The notes under the pieces are model-generated. The model did no database searches, was not told the origin of the DNA, and was given only the letters and a program-made list of their open reading frames with translations. A DNA stretch of 64,000 bases from contig OZ020492.1 of the NCBI GenBank assembly GCA_963971405.1, positions 6,758,001 through 6,822,000 of the forward strand, read 5' to 3'. The stretch is from Psococerastis gibbosa. Lineage: Eukaryota; Arthropoda; Insecta; Psocodea; Psocidae. A program made the translations under genes and the position numbers. This document shows positions 32,706-44,510 of this stretch, piece by piece (position 1 is the first letter of the stretch; each line of letters opens with the position of its first letter).

Positions 32706-34199
32706 TAAATAAATAAAGTAACCTATAACATGGGTCGGGATCCTTTTTTGTACATGGAGCCAATTCTCACGGTTCTATCGACCCACAAACCTTCTGAGAG
32801 CCATACATCGTGTATATTGAAATCAAAATCAAGCAGAGTAAGCATTTTAAAATATTTTAAAGCACAAAACCTATTTAATAGGGCTAGTAAGTATTAATAG
32901 TAATTTTTTTCATGTTTCTGTTTTTTTTTTTTTTTTTGAATCAGTAATTATTATTTATTTTTTGTGGAAGAGTGGGCACCTAGGCTTAGTCGAGTGGAGC
33001 CACCCTAGAAGTCCTTCAGTGCCATGATTGGCTTACCTACCCCAGGCCTATAGTATTATTTTATTTGTAACTTGTGACTTTTTGACACTGACTACTTTTC
33101 ATGCTTATTATGTGGTTTCATTCTGGTTTATTTGAACCAAGAGGGCCCCTCGCCTGTCTTACCCCATTGGCGCCCCTGATTTTAATTGTAGTTTTATAAC
33201 CAGAATGATAATGAAAGGTTAGTAAGGAGGTTACTCTATAGCTCGCGTGACTGTTTGACTAGAAGGGTGCATGTGGTGGGGAGGGTTGGCTCTTTCAATT
33301 GTGTATACTTCTGCTGACGCCGATCGATACATCGTATCGAGTCTCGAAAATGGCCGCCATTGTGGTAAACCAAACACAAACTTACTCTCTGTATTTAACT
33401 TAATTTACAAGTTTTGTTCCTAAAAGTGGTTTGTTGGAAGTTGTGCTCTCTGCGGTATGGGGCTTTACTTAGCGGTACAAAATAAATTAAGGTATGATAT
33501 AATAGGCATTATTGACTCATTAAATAATATTTATAACGACTAACTTTAAAAGTAGGTAAACATTTCACTGCTGGAAGATATGTAGCTCTCGTACCGGTTT
33601 TTGATAGAAAATTAAAAAAACTATTGTACTCCATTAACTATTGCTTAAAATCTGGTGGCCACAGCTGACGAGTCAAACTTAAATAACAGTTGTTATACAA
33701 CACTTGTCTTACGTACCATATACGTAGGTACTTGTCGTTATTTCCGAAATTAGAGAATCAAGAAAAAACTAGCCACGGCAGTACTCGAACCTACGTTCTA
33801 TGCCTCGCAACCTACTTACAGTGTAGTTCTATAGTCCTCGGAGGGATTGGGCTTGGTCGGGCCCCGCGCCAGAAGACCCTACCCTCGGTTTCCCGGCGCC
33901 TGAGGCCTACGGTCATCTTGTGCCTCATCTTCCTATCGTACCCTGGGCCTTCGTAGGGTTCGAGGTCCCTCCGTCTTTGCTCCTCGACCTTCATCGCAGC
34001 TCTGCGTCCCAGAGACACCTAACGGCAAACCATTTTAGACGCTTGGCAAACACGTTACCCCGTGGGCGAATGCAATTTGCCACACCACGCTAGCATACAA
34101 TATGTATAAAAATTACAAATACCACAGGGGTCGTGTAAACAAGCCCAAATTTGTAGTCACCCTTAAAATAATTATAAAAAGTGAAAAATAACGTAAACT
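32706..34199. other. Mostly unassigned; GC-rich patch
   Basis: A T-run lies at 32921-32937. The patch 33840-34018 is clearly GC-richer than its surroundings and holds an 68-codon minus-strand frame with many Arg/Glu (GLRRRETEGRVFWRGARPS). It could be a LINE or gene remnant; I do not recognise it. A tRNA-like T-arm in antisense sits near 33775-33830. Confidence 0.35.
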
Positions 34200-34480
34200 G
34201 TGTCAATTTTCTATTTCTATTATTTCTTTCTTTTTATAATGACGCAATACCCTTAGGCTTTCGCCATCAGCTTTCTTGCAGCCCAATACAACACATAATC
34301 TGGTGAACCTCTGCTATTGACGAGAGCTGAGGTGTTTTCTGTCCATTTCTTCCCGGGTGTCGCACAGAGGGCAGAAAGGTTCCGCTACTACACCTATGTG
34401 GCGAAGATGTTTTTGAAGGTAGTCATGACCCGTATAGTTAACCGAAATTCCGTCAATGACTGGTATCTTGGTAGGTTCTT
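34200..34480 (-). mobile_element. LINE ORF2 C-terminal fragment with CPLC knuckle
   Basis: Minus strand reads GHDYLQKHLRHIGVVAEPFC then PLCDTREEMDRKH, and after a frameshift YWAARKLMAKA with a stop at about 34253. This is the same C-terminal design as 2230-2655. The 110-codon frame extending upstream to 34646 is at best a degraded continuation of the same ORF. Confidence 0.75.
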
Positions 34481-34713
34481 TAGCGGCTTCTGTTTTTTCT
34501 GCACTAGTTTTTCCCACGTCTCTTTCCTTATCTTTTCGTTGAGTTGGTTTCATTGAGCAACGTATGCGAATCTGAAAAGTATGGCGGGAAACCCGAAGCA
34601 TGCTTGTGCTTACGAATCTATAGGGTTGCTTACCTGAAGAAGACATTACAGTTCCCCTAGAAGATCACAGGGGCTGCAAGGGGCAAGACAAGCGTCAATA
34701 TTTTTCTGAGTTG

Positions 34714-35122
34714 GGGGCTGTCCATTAATCACATGATGCTTTTTTAAACTTTTTTTAACCCCTCCCTCCCCCTTGGTGAAATTGGTGATACGTGGTGATG
34801 TTTAAGACTACCCCCCCCCAAAAAAAAAAATCACGTGTATTTTTAGTACCTACAAAGAATCATAAAATTTGTACAATATTATTTTTAAATACAGGTGTAA
34901 AGTATAATCTAATTTTATTTTAGAAAATTAAGGACCATGGTAATCGTTCGTTGCCTGGCAACGGCCCGACAGGGTCACACTACACACCGCTTTTCGGTTT
35001 AGAAATCACGCGTTAAACGAAAAAATATATGTTACTATACTCCCTTGTGATATTTCGTAATTTGCTGAACCCCTCCCTCCCCCCCCCCCCTTTCGAACCT
35101 CACGTGATTAATGGACAGCCCC
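34714..35122. mobile_element. MITE with GGGGCTGTCCATTAATCAC ends
   Basis: Left GGGGCTGTCCATTAATCACA and right (reverse complement) GGGGCTGTCCATTAATCACG form inverted repeats of about 25 bp. TTG lies directly outside each end (34711-34713 and 35123-35125), a possible 3-bp target duplication. Each arm is followed by an opposed C-rich CCCTCCC run. No transposase frame. Confidence 0.82.
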
Positions 35123-35125
35123 TTG

Positions 35126-35540
35126 GGTCAATCATGTCCGCAAAACATCAATATGAATTTATAATGCCCGTTGCACTTCAATATTAAGTATTGATACTGT
35201 CTCGTACCATCAAACGTTTCAAACAACGTGATGGCTTCGTTAAATTTTCAGTAGCAATGGTTCGATTCCTGATTCCTTAACAGAAAGCCCTCTGTGTTGG
35301 CGAAAAATGTGCTATCAAAAAGAAATCATAAGTCCTATATGGACAACTTTTCAAAATCAAATCACGGGCCCAACCGCACCATTCAAAACCTATTAATTTG
35401 ACGTCCGTGCTCCAGGGATTTTTATATCGAAAGGACTCCATGGCAGATGTTCCTATGTCACCCAAAACGTCATTGAGTGAACTCTCAAGATGTTTCGGGA
35501 AATAAATGTTTTTCCATTACAAAGCAAGAGCTTGTCTAAA
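35126..35540. other. Unassigned stretch
   Basis: No recognised feature; the 62-codon minus frame at 35277-35465 has no motif. Confidence 0.4.
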
Positions 35541-35763
35541 TGAATAACTAAATAAATAAGGACTTTTTATTGTTTCTATTACTAAGCCAACCTAGCGGAG
35601 TTAGGGCTATAAATCCCTCTCTTACACTCAACTAGGAAGCCCCGGGACTGCCTGCTTTACATGCCCTCCAAAGCATGGCCAGAAAATGTAGCCAGTGTGG
35701 GACTCGAACCAACAACCTTTCGGGTGAAAGTCAGAGTCCGTACCACTACGCTACATGTCCTGA
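35541..35763 (-). mobile_element. SINE1, full length, minus strand
   Basis: One of the best preserved copies: GACTTTCACCCGAAAGG, GGTTCGAGTCC, GGCAGTCCCGGGGCTTCC, CTAACTCCGCTAGGTTGGCT and (TTTA)n are all present in order on the minus strand. Confidence 0.94.
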
Positions 35764-36482
35764 CAATTAATATGAATAGAACCTGAGCAATTTTTTTAAA
35801 ATGAAAAATTGAAAAAAAAACTGCTAGTAAACGTGGAAGGTGACCAATTTTCTATCATAAGGAAAACCGTTAATAAGCCCAAGAACTCAGTAGGCTATAC
35901 CTGATAATTTGGAATCACGAAACTTCTTGCGCGACATAGGATGGCAGGATATTTGACCCATTTTTAGTGTTATAGTTGGAGTTGGGATTTCATTATGCAT
36001 TTTCTGGCCTTTATTTTGTAACCGGGAAAGTTTTGGAATTGATTGGGGGAGGGGGCGGAAATTGTGTGTACTGGGATTAGGCTGCCGTTGGCCTTGAATG
36101 CTGTAAGTGAAAACAATAAGCAAGTTCCCAAGTTCTTAAAAAGTGGAAAATACATATAATATTCGTCAAAATAAAAAAATAGAGGCAAAAATGCTAAATT
36201 TAAAAAAATTTCCATTCAAGAAATGCTGGTTCATTAGATCAAGTAAAATGTTACGCAAATACAGTTTGAATGGGCTGTGATATGGCTGTATTTTCTGAAA
36301 TGTCTTCCAGTAAATGGAAAAGAAAACAGAAGTAACGAGCTTTCTTTGATCTAAGGTTTGCGGCATCTCGTTCCTTTTGTCATTTTCTTTTCTGAACAAC
36401 ATTAAATTGATGAAATTACTTTTCCTTCTATTTACTTGCAATATTTATTGAATGTGGAGAGTGTTTGAGGTTGAATTTTTAA
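35764..36482. other. Unassigned stretch
   Basis: Three overlapping minus-strand frames (35887-36441) show no recognisable motif or splice structure. Confidence 0.45.
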
Positions 36483-36600
36483 GGAAAAAGAAGATGAAGA
36501 AGAGGGCGTGCCAGGATCGAGGAGAGTGGAGGCATCGATGCCACATGTGGCTGCCAACCAGTCAGCCGACTGTAACTTGAAGAAGAAGAAGCAGTAAAAT
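36483..36600 (+). mobile_element. LINE ORF2 3' end with AAG tail
   Basis: Plus strand encodes RACQDRGEWRHRCHMW, resembling the DRxxWR C-terminal motif of many LINE ORF2 proteins. A stop and (GAA)n tail follow at 36580-36593. Confidence 0.5.
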
Positions 36601-37255
36601 GCATGATTTTCTACTTCATTAAATTATGAAATGAAATATGAAAAATGGGATGTGAGATCATGGCAAGTGACGCTAGCGACCGATGCTTATAATTTTGCCA
36701 ATTTTATGTTAATTTTTAAATGGGCAAGTATCTGGTAACATTTTTTCAGTTCACTTATGTAAAATCCCCCCCTCCCCCTTCACAATTAAATATTAGCAGT
36801 TTACTTCAAAAAGTGACAAATAATCATTCCAAGCTTTAACATTTTCAAATACATTATGTTGCTGTTAAAAATGCAATGTATGAAATACACTTTAAGTAAT
36901 GTAAGGAATAATATCTGTTGAACGATACAATCGTAACAAGCTATTCTTAATAAAAACTTAATGCCTAATCCAACATAGTCCTATTTCAATTTAGATAACG
37001 CCTGCTGTTCTGTTTCACTTGACAACAAATTCCCTTTGATAACATATTGAACGAGTATGTGTGCTGAATATTTAATTGCTATTGGTTGATTGATTGCCGT
37101 GCTACTGTGTTGAGTGTCCAATAGCTGGTTACTTGCTACTTTTACTTCGCCTTTGTCCTCAAAAAGGGTCGGCGGCACGGCGTTTCTGGACAACTTTGTT
37201 GAGAGCGTCTTCTCTGTCTATTGCGAGAGTTCTCAGGCCGTGTTCAATTTTTCTG
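36601..37255. other. Unassigned stretch
   Basis: No recognised family; the 70-codon minus frame at 36981-37193 has no motif. Confidence 0.4.
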
Positions 37256-37263
37256 GGGAGTGT

Positions 37264-37439
37264 CCAAGGCCGTAGCCAAGGGGGGGTTCATGGGGGTTCA
37301 ACCCCCCCCCCCCCGAAAAGAAATGGCTTGATAAGAGATAGAATCCGATTTTGAGAGGAAAAATAAAAACCACCATGTTATATCCATTGACATTTCTAAA
37401 CCCCCCCCCCCCAAAATAAAAAATCCTGGCTACGGCCTT
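37264..37439. mobile_element. hAT-type MITE with perfect 8-bp target duplication
   Basis: GGGAGTGT occurs at 37256-37263 and 37440-37447. The ends are AAGGCCGTAGCCA on both sides in inverted orientation (the left has two extra C). Opposed C-runs lie inside each end. At 176 bp with no frame it must be moved by a hAT transposase encoded elsewhere. Confidence 0.9.
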
Positions 37440-37447
37440 GGGAGTGT

Positions 37448-37702
37448 GATCTTCGGTCTTCCGCGGGACGACGTCCTGGGAGTGTCATGTTTTGAATACG
37501 CTTTAATAAGGACGTTTAATGTCTAATTTTCAGATTCACATGGCCCTTCTTCTTCTGCCACGAGCCCGCCTAATCTCTTTCACAACAATGAGCAGTCTTC
37601 CTCTCCATCCTGAGGTCTTCATTTTGGTGTAAATCTTGCAGGGTGAGTCCACGCCACTTTCGTAGCATTCGCATCTCTGACGCTGATTGCTGATTGAATT
37701 AT
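37448..37702 (-). mobile_element. Possible antisense LINE 3' end
   Basis: CTTCTTCTTCTGCCACGAGC at about 37548 is the reverse of an AAGAAGAAG tail, followed by GC-richer sequence to about 37640. The coding match is too short to name. Confidence 0.3.
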
Positions 37703-37826
37703 TGCTTTCTAATTTATACGTAGTATACGGAAAGCTTTGTGACGGTCGAAATTTTCAATTCCGAGATTTCAACGGATTTACACGATTTTTAGGTCCCAGC
37801 AACCCAAAAAAGTGGTTTTTACGAAA

Positions 37827-37869
<43 letters not shown>

Positions 37870-38580
37870 GCGTCGATTTCCGGGCAAACTATTCGGTCGA
37901 TTTTGATGAAATTCGGCATGCAGGTTCTCAAAAGTCATACCTCGGAATGATTTTTTATTTGGGGCTATCTTAATTTGGGGGGGGGGGGGGGTTTATTCTC
38001 AAAAAACTCCAAAAAAACGTCTAAAAAAATTATTTCTCAAAAACCGCTCCAACGATTTCTTTTAAATTCACATATATTGTAGTCGTTATTAATGTTAACG
38101 AAATGCGGGGGGTCGCTTGCCCCTTGATAGGTTGCTTCTGGGAGTAAAAGAATAATAATTACTCATTTTTAATGAAAAATGACTAAAAAATAATTTTTCT
38201 CCGAAACCTTTCTATCGATGATTTCTACCTTGAGGTATGTTTTAGGTGTTAAATAGAGTAACGCAACCGGACAGGTTGCTTTCCCAGAAATGTATTTGGT
38301 TTTGTAAAAAAAAATGTTTTTTTTTGAAAAAATGATAGAAAATTCACGCTCAAATGCATTGCGTGCCCTGCCAGTATTGCTGTGTGGTAATGTGTTCGTC
38401 TGACCTATCTAGAATTTGCCTCACCTCCAATGACGTCAGGTGGACAACCCCCCCCCCCCCCCCCCCGAGATATCGGATATTTAACCATAGGAAAATTATT
38501 TACCATGAAATTACTCATTTTCTCTATCTACTAATTTTGATAAATTGGAAAGCATGTTCGAGTAAACTCGGACCGATTCT
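37703..38580 (+). repeat. Repeat A, copy 8 (longest, 878 bp)
   Basis: Contains every module of the family: start hairpin, a (GTCT)n of about ten units at 37827-37869, G-run at 37977-37991, CGCTCCAACGATTTCT, CGGACAGGTTGCTTTCCC, C-run of about 18 at 38449-38466, and the GATAAATTGGAAAGC end followed by CGAGTAAACTCGGACC. Confidence 0.95.
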
Positions 38581-39159
38581 TTTGCTTCTTGGTCCATTGC
38601 ACTGTTAAAACTCGTACTTGTAGATTTTTTCAAGCCCATGCCACAGACACCATGTGTCGAGATGCATGCAGCCGTTTAAAATTCCAATTCTATAGTTTAG
38701 AACCGCAAAGAAATAAAAAACAAGTCATTAAATAAAACAGAATTTCTGGCTTCCTTTTTAAAAAAAATCAAATTCTGTATTTATTGGAGACATAAAGAAA
38801 AGAAGCCGCAGTACTACAATTACTATAATGGATTTTTCTGCGACAAAATGAAAGAAAGGCAAAAGTTTCACGGCTTCTTTCGGGGGCGATGATAAAAGAA
38901 GGTTTAATACTCTATCTCAAAAGAAGGAATATCTTGAAGTGCAGGGCTGCCATGTTTGTCTTTGCTTACAAGGGTGTTGTGCTGTGAGAGAGCTTATACG
39001 GGTGGTATTTTCTTATGTAAATTTGGTTTTATGTGAATTTGTTTTATCTCACAACCTTATGACCTTACCAGTTGTTACTTGATTTCCATGCCAAAACTGG
39101 TAAGTTACTATAGTACTGTAGTATGATGCGTTTGTATGAGTAACGCGTTGCCCCGATGG
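38581..39159. other. Unassigned stretch
   Basis: No recognised family; ends in sequence that continues on the other side of the solo LTR. Confidence 0.45.
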
Positions 39160-39164
39160 CGATG

Positions 39165-39710
39165 TGTCACACTCCGAATACCACTAATTGGGACCTTCTA
39201 TAGATTAGAGTATTCAGAGTGGACTTATGAGAGGGGAATTATATATAAGCTAATAGGATGGTACCAAATACCTTATATTATATTAATACACTTAACATTA
39301 ATACCACATAATAACTTAGGGACAACTTAAGCACTTAAGGGACAAGGGACAACATCATGAATTGGGGGGGGGAACTTAGTTACATAAGGGCTACATGATA
39401 ACGTACTTACTCATACATCCATAGGAGCTTACTCCTACTTGCACCGTGTATCAACTCACATGGTGAATCAGTTCTGTCTCACTAGACTCTATCGACTCTA
39501 ACTACTCTATCCATAGTCTCCAAACTCTCTCTCTGGACTCTCTAAAACTCTCTCATTCTTCGAACCCAAGGTTCGTGATTTATACATTATGGCTAAGGAC
39601 ATACGTGACGACCGATATAACATTTACACAACAGAGGTTTGCCGTCTGTCCTCAGCCCTGAGCCTAGGCCAAGAATAGCGTATGCTCTTGTGTTAGGCCT
39701 AGGCGTAACA
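39165..39710 (-). mobile_element. Solo LTR of an LTR retrotransposon, 546 bp
   Basis: CGATG is duplicated at 39160-39164 and 39711-39715. On the minus strand the element starts TGTTACGCCTAGGCC and ends GGAGTGTGACA, so it has the TG...CA ends of an LTR. A TATA-like TATAAATC lies at about 39571-39580. No primer-binding site, polypurine tract or gag-pol frame flanks it, so internal sequence was lost by LTR-LTR recombination. A 5-bp duplication fits BEL/Pao or Gypsy elements. Confidence 0.8.
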
Positions 39711-40664
39711 CGATGTTCGTGAGTTCAAATCCCGCTCTGACCAGTTTTTTTCTTCACGTCTGATTCCTAATTTCCTTATGTGCAACCTCGGGATTTTAAG
39801 GGGGAACCTCTGCACAGTATGACTACTGCCTACTTTTTTATGTTATAATGATGTGGGACAAGAATTTAGCATTTTGTACTTTTAGGAAATGCATTATAAT
39901 TTCAAATGGGTTCCGGGGCCAACGTAGACCGGGCACGTCATCAGCACATGCACCATTGTGGGACTTCAGTAATTGTTATAGTTTATTATGCATTTGTTTT
40001 ATTTTATTTTGTTTTATTTCCTTACACTGCCATAAAACCGGTACGAGTGAACCCGTACTTGATTTTCGATTTATCATGGATATCGTAATAGTAGAGCAAA
40101 TAGTCATTATTTATTTATTTATTTATTTTATTAATACATACATTAGTCTACTTATGAATATATTAATAATACCTATACATAATACATAATACAGCACATT
40201 AGAGGTACCCATTTTGGAATTGCAAGCGAATTTTTCAACTAGCTACCTTGAAACCCTTTTTATATTCTTTCTTTGAGACGGGTGAATTATTCCATTGGAT
40301 TCACTGGCTGCATAGTTTTGTTTTCATCTTCCTACTTGGCAAGTTTGAAACTTTCATTTCATCTCGTTCTTTCCTCTGGCTGCCGACTCCACGATGTGCC
40401 TTTTCTACGCCAGCGACATTCAATTGCGAAAGTTTTCCCCTTGTTTTTCGATTCATGCTTGAAGAGTTTTAAATTCAATTCTATGAGCCAGCCAGAGCTC
40501 TCTTCAATATGACCTATTGATTTCTAGAGGCGAGTTCGGTCAACAGCCATTGGTAGATAGTTGGTTAGTTTGTTTGCTTCATGTTAAAACTTGTGTTTGC
40601 AGGGGTTTGCAGGGACAGTCTGAATCGTGTCCACTTAAGTTGGAAGTTTAATGAATCAATTTAT
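39711..40664. other. tRNA-like remnant then unassigned sequence
   Basis: Directly right of the LTR, GAGTTCAAATCCCGCTCTGA (39723 on) looks like a tRNA T-arm followed by a T-run, so the LTR probably landed in a tRNA-like sequence. A (TTTA)n lies at 40108-40131. Overlapping frames at 39848-40512 show no motif. Confidence 0.4.
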
Positions 40665-40850
40665 ATAATATCATCATATAATGTATATTTGAGAAGAAAA
40701 AAAATACCGTGGACCCGGTAGGCCGTGGCCCGTGATGGGTCCAGAACAACTGTTATTGTTAATAATAATAATGGTTAATTGGAAATACAAACAATTATAT
40801 AGGAAATATAAATAAGTTAGTAGGGAGCATATTTAATTGTTGGTTTCATT
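40665..40850 (-). mobile_element. LINE L 3' end, copy 3
   Basis: Shares TACCGTGGACCCGGTAGGCC and AACAACTGTTATTGTTAATA-type sequence with 12840-13150. The stem GGACCC (40711-40716) and GGGTCC (40737-40742) is perfect here. Confidence 0.72.
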
Positions 40851-41849
40851 GACAGTTTATCTCCGAATTGGGATTGCAAAACGAGCTGACACTTTCGGGT
40901 GTATAGTACGGGTGTATAATACGGGCATTGTCAGTTATTGAATAGCAACGATTTACGGCGATGCGCCATCAATTCATCAAGACCTTTCTAATTATAAAGA
41001 ATACTAAGAGTTAATAAAAGACACTAACAACAGGAGAACCCGACAGAAGTATGATCCTAGTAATCGTAAGTGATCCTAAGTAATCTTAGGAGCAGTAAAC
41101 TTCAGTACAACAATTATTAAGACGCGATCACAAAGGTTATCATTTGAATGGACAATTGGATAAATTTAAACATTTGACGAATCCTTGCGTTGTATCTAAT
41201 ATTTCAATGAATATAGACGTCATAAAACTACTGAGCAATTAATCGTGTGTGAGCAACATAGTTAAAAAATTGTACACCTAAAAATGTGTCAAAACCTGTC
41301 AATTCACTCAATTGAAATTGAATTATGTGAAAAATACGTGTGGCAGGACCATTCGTTGTGAATTTAGGATCTTTTTTTACCACTGTTGTATTTTGGATGT
41401 TGTGGTCAGTGACAAGACCGGCAGCCACGTTTTTCTCGTAACGGTGCTGTGAAAGTATGACACATCTTAGATCCACGGTTGTCAGGTCCTTGTTTTACGT
41501 TCCTTTGAACTTTTTAGCTAGTGTTTTGTTGTATGGGATCCATTTTATATTAGGCCAAGTTCTTTTTTCCATAACATTGTAAAGTAGGCAGGCAGAATTT
41601 TCAATTAAGTATTATCCCAAAACGAAAAAATGCGTCAAAACTTTTTCGGTTTATGTATATGTATATATGTAACCTTCCCTTTCATAGCCCACGACGATGG
41701 ATATTGAATTATTTTCAAAATTTACTTTTTTAAATTAATACCTACTCTGTATCCACTGGAGCGTGGAACATTAAAAACTCCAAGAATTATAATTTACACC
41801 GTTAATTACTAATCATAGCTTACTCAGTTGAGGCAGTGCCCTAAGCTTT
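40851..41849. other. Unassigned stretch
   Basis: No recognised family; the 82-codon minus frame at 41228-41476 has no motif. Confidence 0.45.
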
Positions 41850-41998
41850 GGCGGTTATTCCACCGACGTCAATAGTGATAGTAATGGTGGTATTGACGCG
41901 GTTGACGTGGTAGCAGACATTAAAGACAGTCTAAAAATGTCTGCTACCACATCAATATCACCAACACTATCACTATTGACGTCGGTGGAATAACCTCC
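41850..41998. mobile_element. Short Harbinger-like MITE, 149 bp
   Basis: Ends GGCGGTTATTCCACCGACGT and GGAGGTTATTCCACCGACGT in inverted orientation, with TTT on each side as a possible 3-bp target duplication. Inside, GACGTGGTAGCAGACATTAA and its inverted partner face each other across a few bases, so the whole element is nearly one palindrome. Confidence 0.85.
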
Positions 41999-43074
41999 TT
42001 TACAATTCCCACAAAGTGTACGCATAAAGAAAGAGAAAACTTTCGAGCGAAAAACCCAAAATTTGCATAGCCCGTCCCTGTACGGCAATTCTGTAGCCAA
42101 AGGTACGCTTACTAACTGCCGCTAAAGCCCGACTACTTTCCTTTGAGTAACCAATGTTCTTCTAGAATGCTTACATTGGATATTATTACTCTCTGTAGAG
42201 CACATTAGAATTTATAAGAGAGCCTTAATTTCAGATGCGAAAGTGTTCCATGTTAGGCAAACAGTAGGGCTGTTTTTGCTGATAGTTTGGTAACAATTAG
42301 TAAATAATTGGTAATGATTTGGTTACAATTTCCTACGTCAGCCGGTATACCACCAGAAGTTACAGTCACTTTGTCGCCATGGTGTCCCCAAGGGAATCAT
42401 AATGAGTGATGCACAGGTCCGATGAGTAAAAAATTGCTAATGATCCGGGCAGTGCTATAGTCAGGCTTGCAAATCAAAAATCAAAAGTAGAGAGACTATA
42501 AGTCTGCGATATTACCGTACCAAATAAGTACCGTGTATGTATGTAAATAATGAGAGAAATTGCATCATTGTTGAAACTTTTTATAAATTTCCGGCAGCAC
42601 GTATAAAACTTATGGAGCAAATGATAATGAATTTAAAATTTGTACTAGACAATTAACGTTAGGAAATACAGTAAATAGAATATCAGCGTGTCCGCATAGG
42701 TCATGTTTATGTAATAAACATTTTAAAAAGGTGAAATCACGTCAAAAGAAAAAAAATAGTTTCTACTGAACATGGAGCCGTCATTTTGACGACTTCCCTG
42801 AGGCTAAATATTCCCATATATTGTATACGTGGCCATCCCTTACTTCCATAACGGTGGTAGCACATACTAAATAACAAATGCAAAGGAACATTTCTTCATA
42901 AGTTTTTTTTTAAATATTTTTATTTATTTATAGGTGCGAGACTCTTTCGAGTATTTGCGCCGGTCGGTGTGTGTGGACTTATTTGGTTAATGCTGGTAAT
43001 TTTGGTTTAGAATGGTTCTCTTGTGTTTGTCTTGATAAGAAAGCTTAACGGGGTAAATACATTATATATATTAT
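41999..43074. other. Unassigned stretch
   Basis: Nothing recognised; (TTTA)n near 42920. Confidence 0.45.
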
Positions 43075-43930
43075 TGCTTTCCAATTTATACGTAGTATAA
43101 GAAAAGCTTTGTGATGGTCGAAATTTTCGATTCCGAGATTTCAACGGATTTACACGTTTTGAGGTCCCAGGAACCCAAAAAAGTGGTTTTTACAAAATGT
43201 CTGTCTGTCTGTATGTATGTATGTCTGTCTGTTCATCGATTTCCGGGCAAACTACTCGGCCGATTTTAAAGAAATTTTGCATGTAGGTTCACAAAAATCA
43301 TACCTCGAGACCATTTGTTTTATTTCGGGCTAACTCAATTTAGGGGGGTTTCATTCTCAAAAAACTCAAAAAAAAACTTCTAAAAAAATTATTTCTCAAA
43401 AACGGCTCCAACGATTTCTTTTAAATTCACATAGCTTGTAGCCGTTATTAATGTTAACGAAATGCAGGGGGTGGCTTGCCCTTTGATAGTTTGCTTCTGG
43501 GGGTAAAAAAATAAAAATAACTCAATTTTCATGAAAAATTATTAAAAAATAATTTTTCTGCGAAACCTTACAATCGATTATTTCTACCTTCAGGCACGTT
43601 GTAGGTGTTAAATTGAGTAACGAAACCGGACAGGTTGCTTTCCCAAAAAAAGCATTTGGTTTTGAGCAAAAATTTTGTTTTTTGAAAATATGATAGAAAA
43701 TTCACGCTTAAATGCATTGCGTGCCCTGCCATTATTGCTGTGTGGTATTGTGTTGGTCTGACCTATCTAGAATTTAACTCATCTCCAGTGACACCAGATG
43801 GACAACCCCCCCCCCCGAAATATCGGAAATTTAGCCATAGGAAAATTATTTACCATGAAATTATTCATTTTCTCTATCTGCTAATTTTGATAAATTGGAA
43901 AGCATGTTCGAGTAAACTCGGACCGGTTCT
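43075..43930 (+). repeat. Repeat A, copy 9 (full length)
   Basis: Both ends intact (GCTTTCCAATTTATACGTAG and CTCGGACCGGTTCT). The (GTCT)n tract at 43198-43230 is partly converted to (GTAT)n. C-run at 43805-43816. Confidence 0.95.
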
Positions 43931-44263
43931 TTTAATTTATAATGTCTCATTGAAGGCTCAATCATCAATATTTCCTGTTAAATTTGGTACTGTATAAACA
44001 ACAGTCAATGGCCAGGTGTCCAATTTTCACTTGACTTGTTTTAACTGAGTTCGTAGCATCAACAATTCTTACTTCGTGCTGTTAAATTAAAAAAATATAT
44101 TAAAAAAAAAAAACAGCAACCCATTGGGGGTCTAGGCCTGCTATAGAAGATCTCTATATGGGATATTGTCGCCAACAACATGCCCGCCAGCCGAGTTTTT
44201 CCTTTTCTGTTGAGTCTAGAGCCTCGAATTTAGAGTTAATAGTTCAGTTTAATGTAGCAGCAA
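43931..44263. other. Unassigned stretch
   Basis: A-run near 44102; nothing recognised. Confidence 0.4.
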
Positions 44264-44510
44264 AGGCTTTCACGGCCAGAGTCGAATGAAGAACCAGTAG
44301 AATCCGAGCTGATGGGCCGTGGTTGAAAGCGAACTTCCAAACGTTTCGTCAACAACAGCACAGTTGCTGCTGAGCCTCCGAGATACAATCTTAGAAGTCT
44401 ACGCAGTTCCACTGAAGATGTCGACTGCAGATGTTGACGAAACGTTTGGAAGTTCGCTTTCAATTCGACCACGGCCCAACAGCCCGGATTCTACTGGTTC
44501 TTTATAGTTC
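44264..44510. repeat. Fold-back family F, best copy
   Basis: Arms at about 44291-44350 and 44427-44502 are inverted: GAACCAGTAGAATCCG, GGGCCGTGGTTGAAAGCGAA and CTTCCAAACGTTTCGTCAAC face their complements. The interior holds CTGAAGATGTCGACTGCAGA. It opens with GGCTTTCACGGCC, shared with 59868. Several frames here derive from the arms and are not genes. Confidence 0.8.
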
